The notes beneath the pieces were generated by a model that was given only the letters and a program-made list of their open reading frames with translations, ran no database searches and was not told the origin of the DNA. From Pedobacter caeni (lineage in GTDB: Bacteria > Bacteroidota > Bacteroidia > Sphingobacteriales > Sphingobacteriaceae), in contig NZ_FQUQ01000007.1 in NCBI RefSeq assembly GCF_900129215.1, positions 248,001 to 312,000 of the forward strand: 64,000 bases of DNA. Direction: 5' to 3'. The stretch's first letter is position 1. Every line of letters begins with the position of its first letter. Position numbers and translations under genes: made by a program. Shown piece by piece: positions 63,162 to 64,000 of the stretch.

Positions 63162-64000
63162 ATGAAAATTTTTCATATAAACAACTATAAATTGAAGATA
63201 GCTACAGTGGCTATTCTTGCAATTCCTTTGATCGGAAGTATCTCTTCCTGCAAAAAGGATTTTTTAACTGCTGCACCAGAGCTTAGTCTTCCTGAGGCGG
63301 ATGCTTTTGCAAATCCCACAAGGATTCTGGCGCAGGTAAACGGATTGTATTTGTCCATCAAACAAGGATCATTTCTTGGGGGCAGGTATCCGGTTTACAA
63401 TGATATCAGAGCTGAAGAGTTCTTTAACCGTACAGGAAACGGAGTAACCGGAACTTCGGTTTACAATGGAACGAATGTTCCTTCAGACACCTATATTGCC
63501 AGATTCTGGTCACAAGGCTATCTGACCATAAACAGGGTAAATCTTTTTCTTGACGGATTAGCTGCTCATCCTGGAGTACTAACTGATGATGTGAGTGCTA
63601 ATTATGCTGGAGAAGCAAAACTAATCAGGGCATTAAGTTATTTTTCTTTAGTGCAGATTTTTGCGAAGCCTTATGTTTTTGATAAAGGTCTCTCCAGAGG
63701 GATGCCATTACGCCTGAAGCCAGAAACATCTTTGGCTGGTAACAGCATGAAGAGCAGCTCTGTCGCTGCTATTTATGCTCAGATTCTAAAAGACCTCAAT
63801 GAGGCTGAACTGGCTTTGCCAAATACAAATGGCGATAATGTTACCCGCGCACATAAGAATACGGCTATTGCGCTAAAAACAAGAGTTTACCTCGCCATGG
63901 CTAACTACGCAAAGGTAATTGAAGAAGCGAATAAAATTGTTTCTCCTGTTGCACCATTTAAGACTACAGATGCGGCAAGAACCACACATGAATTGCAGGC
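63162..64000 (+). CDS. SusD/RagB family surface lipoprotein (copy 4, 3' partial)
   Basis: Open from the ATG at 63162 to the window end, 279 complete codons; the C-terminal half lies outside. A somewhat long signal (LKIATVAILAIPLIGSISSC) gives a lipobox Cys at residue 30, then KKDFLTAAPELSLPEADAF, the usual RagB/SusD start. Helical features include TINRVNLFLDGL, GEAKLIRALSYFSLVQIFA (typical RALxYFxL motif) and TRVYLAMANYAKVIEEANKI. It belongs to the classical SusD/RagB class with copy 2. Partner of SusC copy 4. Confidence 0.92.
   Translation, partial: MKIFHINNYKLKIATVAILAIPLIGSISSCKKDFLTAAPELSLPEADAFANPTRILAQVNGLYLSIKQGSFLGGRYPVYNDIRAEEFFNRTGNGVTGTSVYNGTNVPSDTYIARFWSQGYLTINRVNLFLDGLAAHPGVLTDDVSANYAGEAKLIRALSYFSLVQIFAKPYVFDKGLSRGMPLRLKPETSLAGNSMKSSSVAAIYAQILKDLNEAELALPNTNGDNVTRAHKNTAIALKTRVYLAMANYAKVIEEANKIVSPVAPFKTTDAARTTHELQ

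Overview
The window reads as chromosomal DNA of a Bacteroidota bacterium, most likely Sphingobacteriaceae (Pedobacter-like). The reasons are four SusC/SusD-type outer-membrane uptake pairs, the gliding lipoprotein GldH, several Bacteroidota-restricted families (DUF3078, LpoB-like, RicT/PSP1 with a cysteine-rich N-terminus, a DUF6266 remnant), almost no Shine-Dalgarno sequences, and repeated TAnnTTTG -7 promoter elements close to start codons. No IS element, prophage, CRISPR array, tRNA or rRNA was seen.

Layout. 1-2.3 kb: the 3' part of an amino-acid dehydrogenase and an MscS-type channel, followed by a 640-bp convergent spacer that holds an unexplained array of degenerate ~79-bp tandem repeats. 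2.9-6.4 kb (minus strand): a GT51 transglycosylase with a large N-terminal region, hpt and psd. 6.5-8.5 kb: Mrp/NBP35 ATPase, a NifU-type scaffold and a small secreted CarboxypepD_reg-like protein. 8.5-13.1 kb (minus): def, an M16 peptidase, an HmuY-like protein and two coupled DUF2157-like membrane proteins. 13.3-20.2 kb: htpG, a DUF4397 lipoprotein, then two convergent ECF sigma modules with unlike membrane partners. 20.4-25.5 kb: three secreted or envelope proteins (M3 peptidase, S9 peptidase, TlpA thioredoxin). 25.7-28.4 kb: an LpoB/COG3014 lipoprotein operon. 28.4-36.4 kb (minus): YifB, Ffh, DUF3078, a coupled pair of small envelope genes, two glucosaminidase/LysM paralogues, an O-methyltransferase and RuvX. 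36.4-39.5 kb: holB-ricT-gldH. 39.5-43.7 kb: a gene remnant, murF and an M14 metallopeptidase. 44-64 kb: four consecutive susCD pairs; the last SusD runs off the window.

Much of the window serves the envelope: peptidoglycan synthesis and turnover (GT51, MurF, LpoB-like, glucosaminidases), lipid synthesis (Psd), envelope sensing (two ECF systems) and nutrient import (SusCD). Secreted or envelope peptidases (M16, M3, S9, M14) are frequent, and no carbohydrate-active enzyme lies beside the susCD array, so its substrates cannot be inferred from neighbours.

The strongest unusual signals are: (i) a near-identical ~30-nt leader plus the first 30 coding nucleotides, including wobble positions, shared by all four susC genes; (ii) the alternating 29/51-bp array of TGATCA-centred repeats at 2.4-2.65 kb; (iii) a sigma-factor partner protein that appears to join an inner-membrane anchor to an outer-membrane beta-barrel; (iv) a sigma gene that starts at TTG one codon after the in-frame stop of its upstream neighbour; and (v) a 19-nt motif found in opposite orientation upstream of susC2 and susC3.
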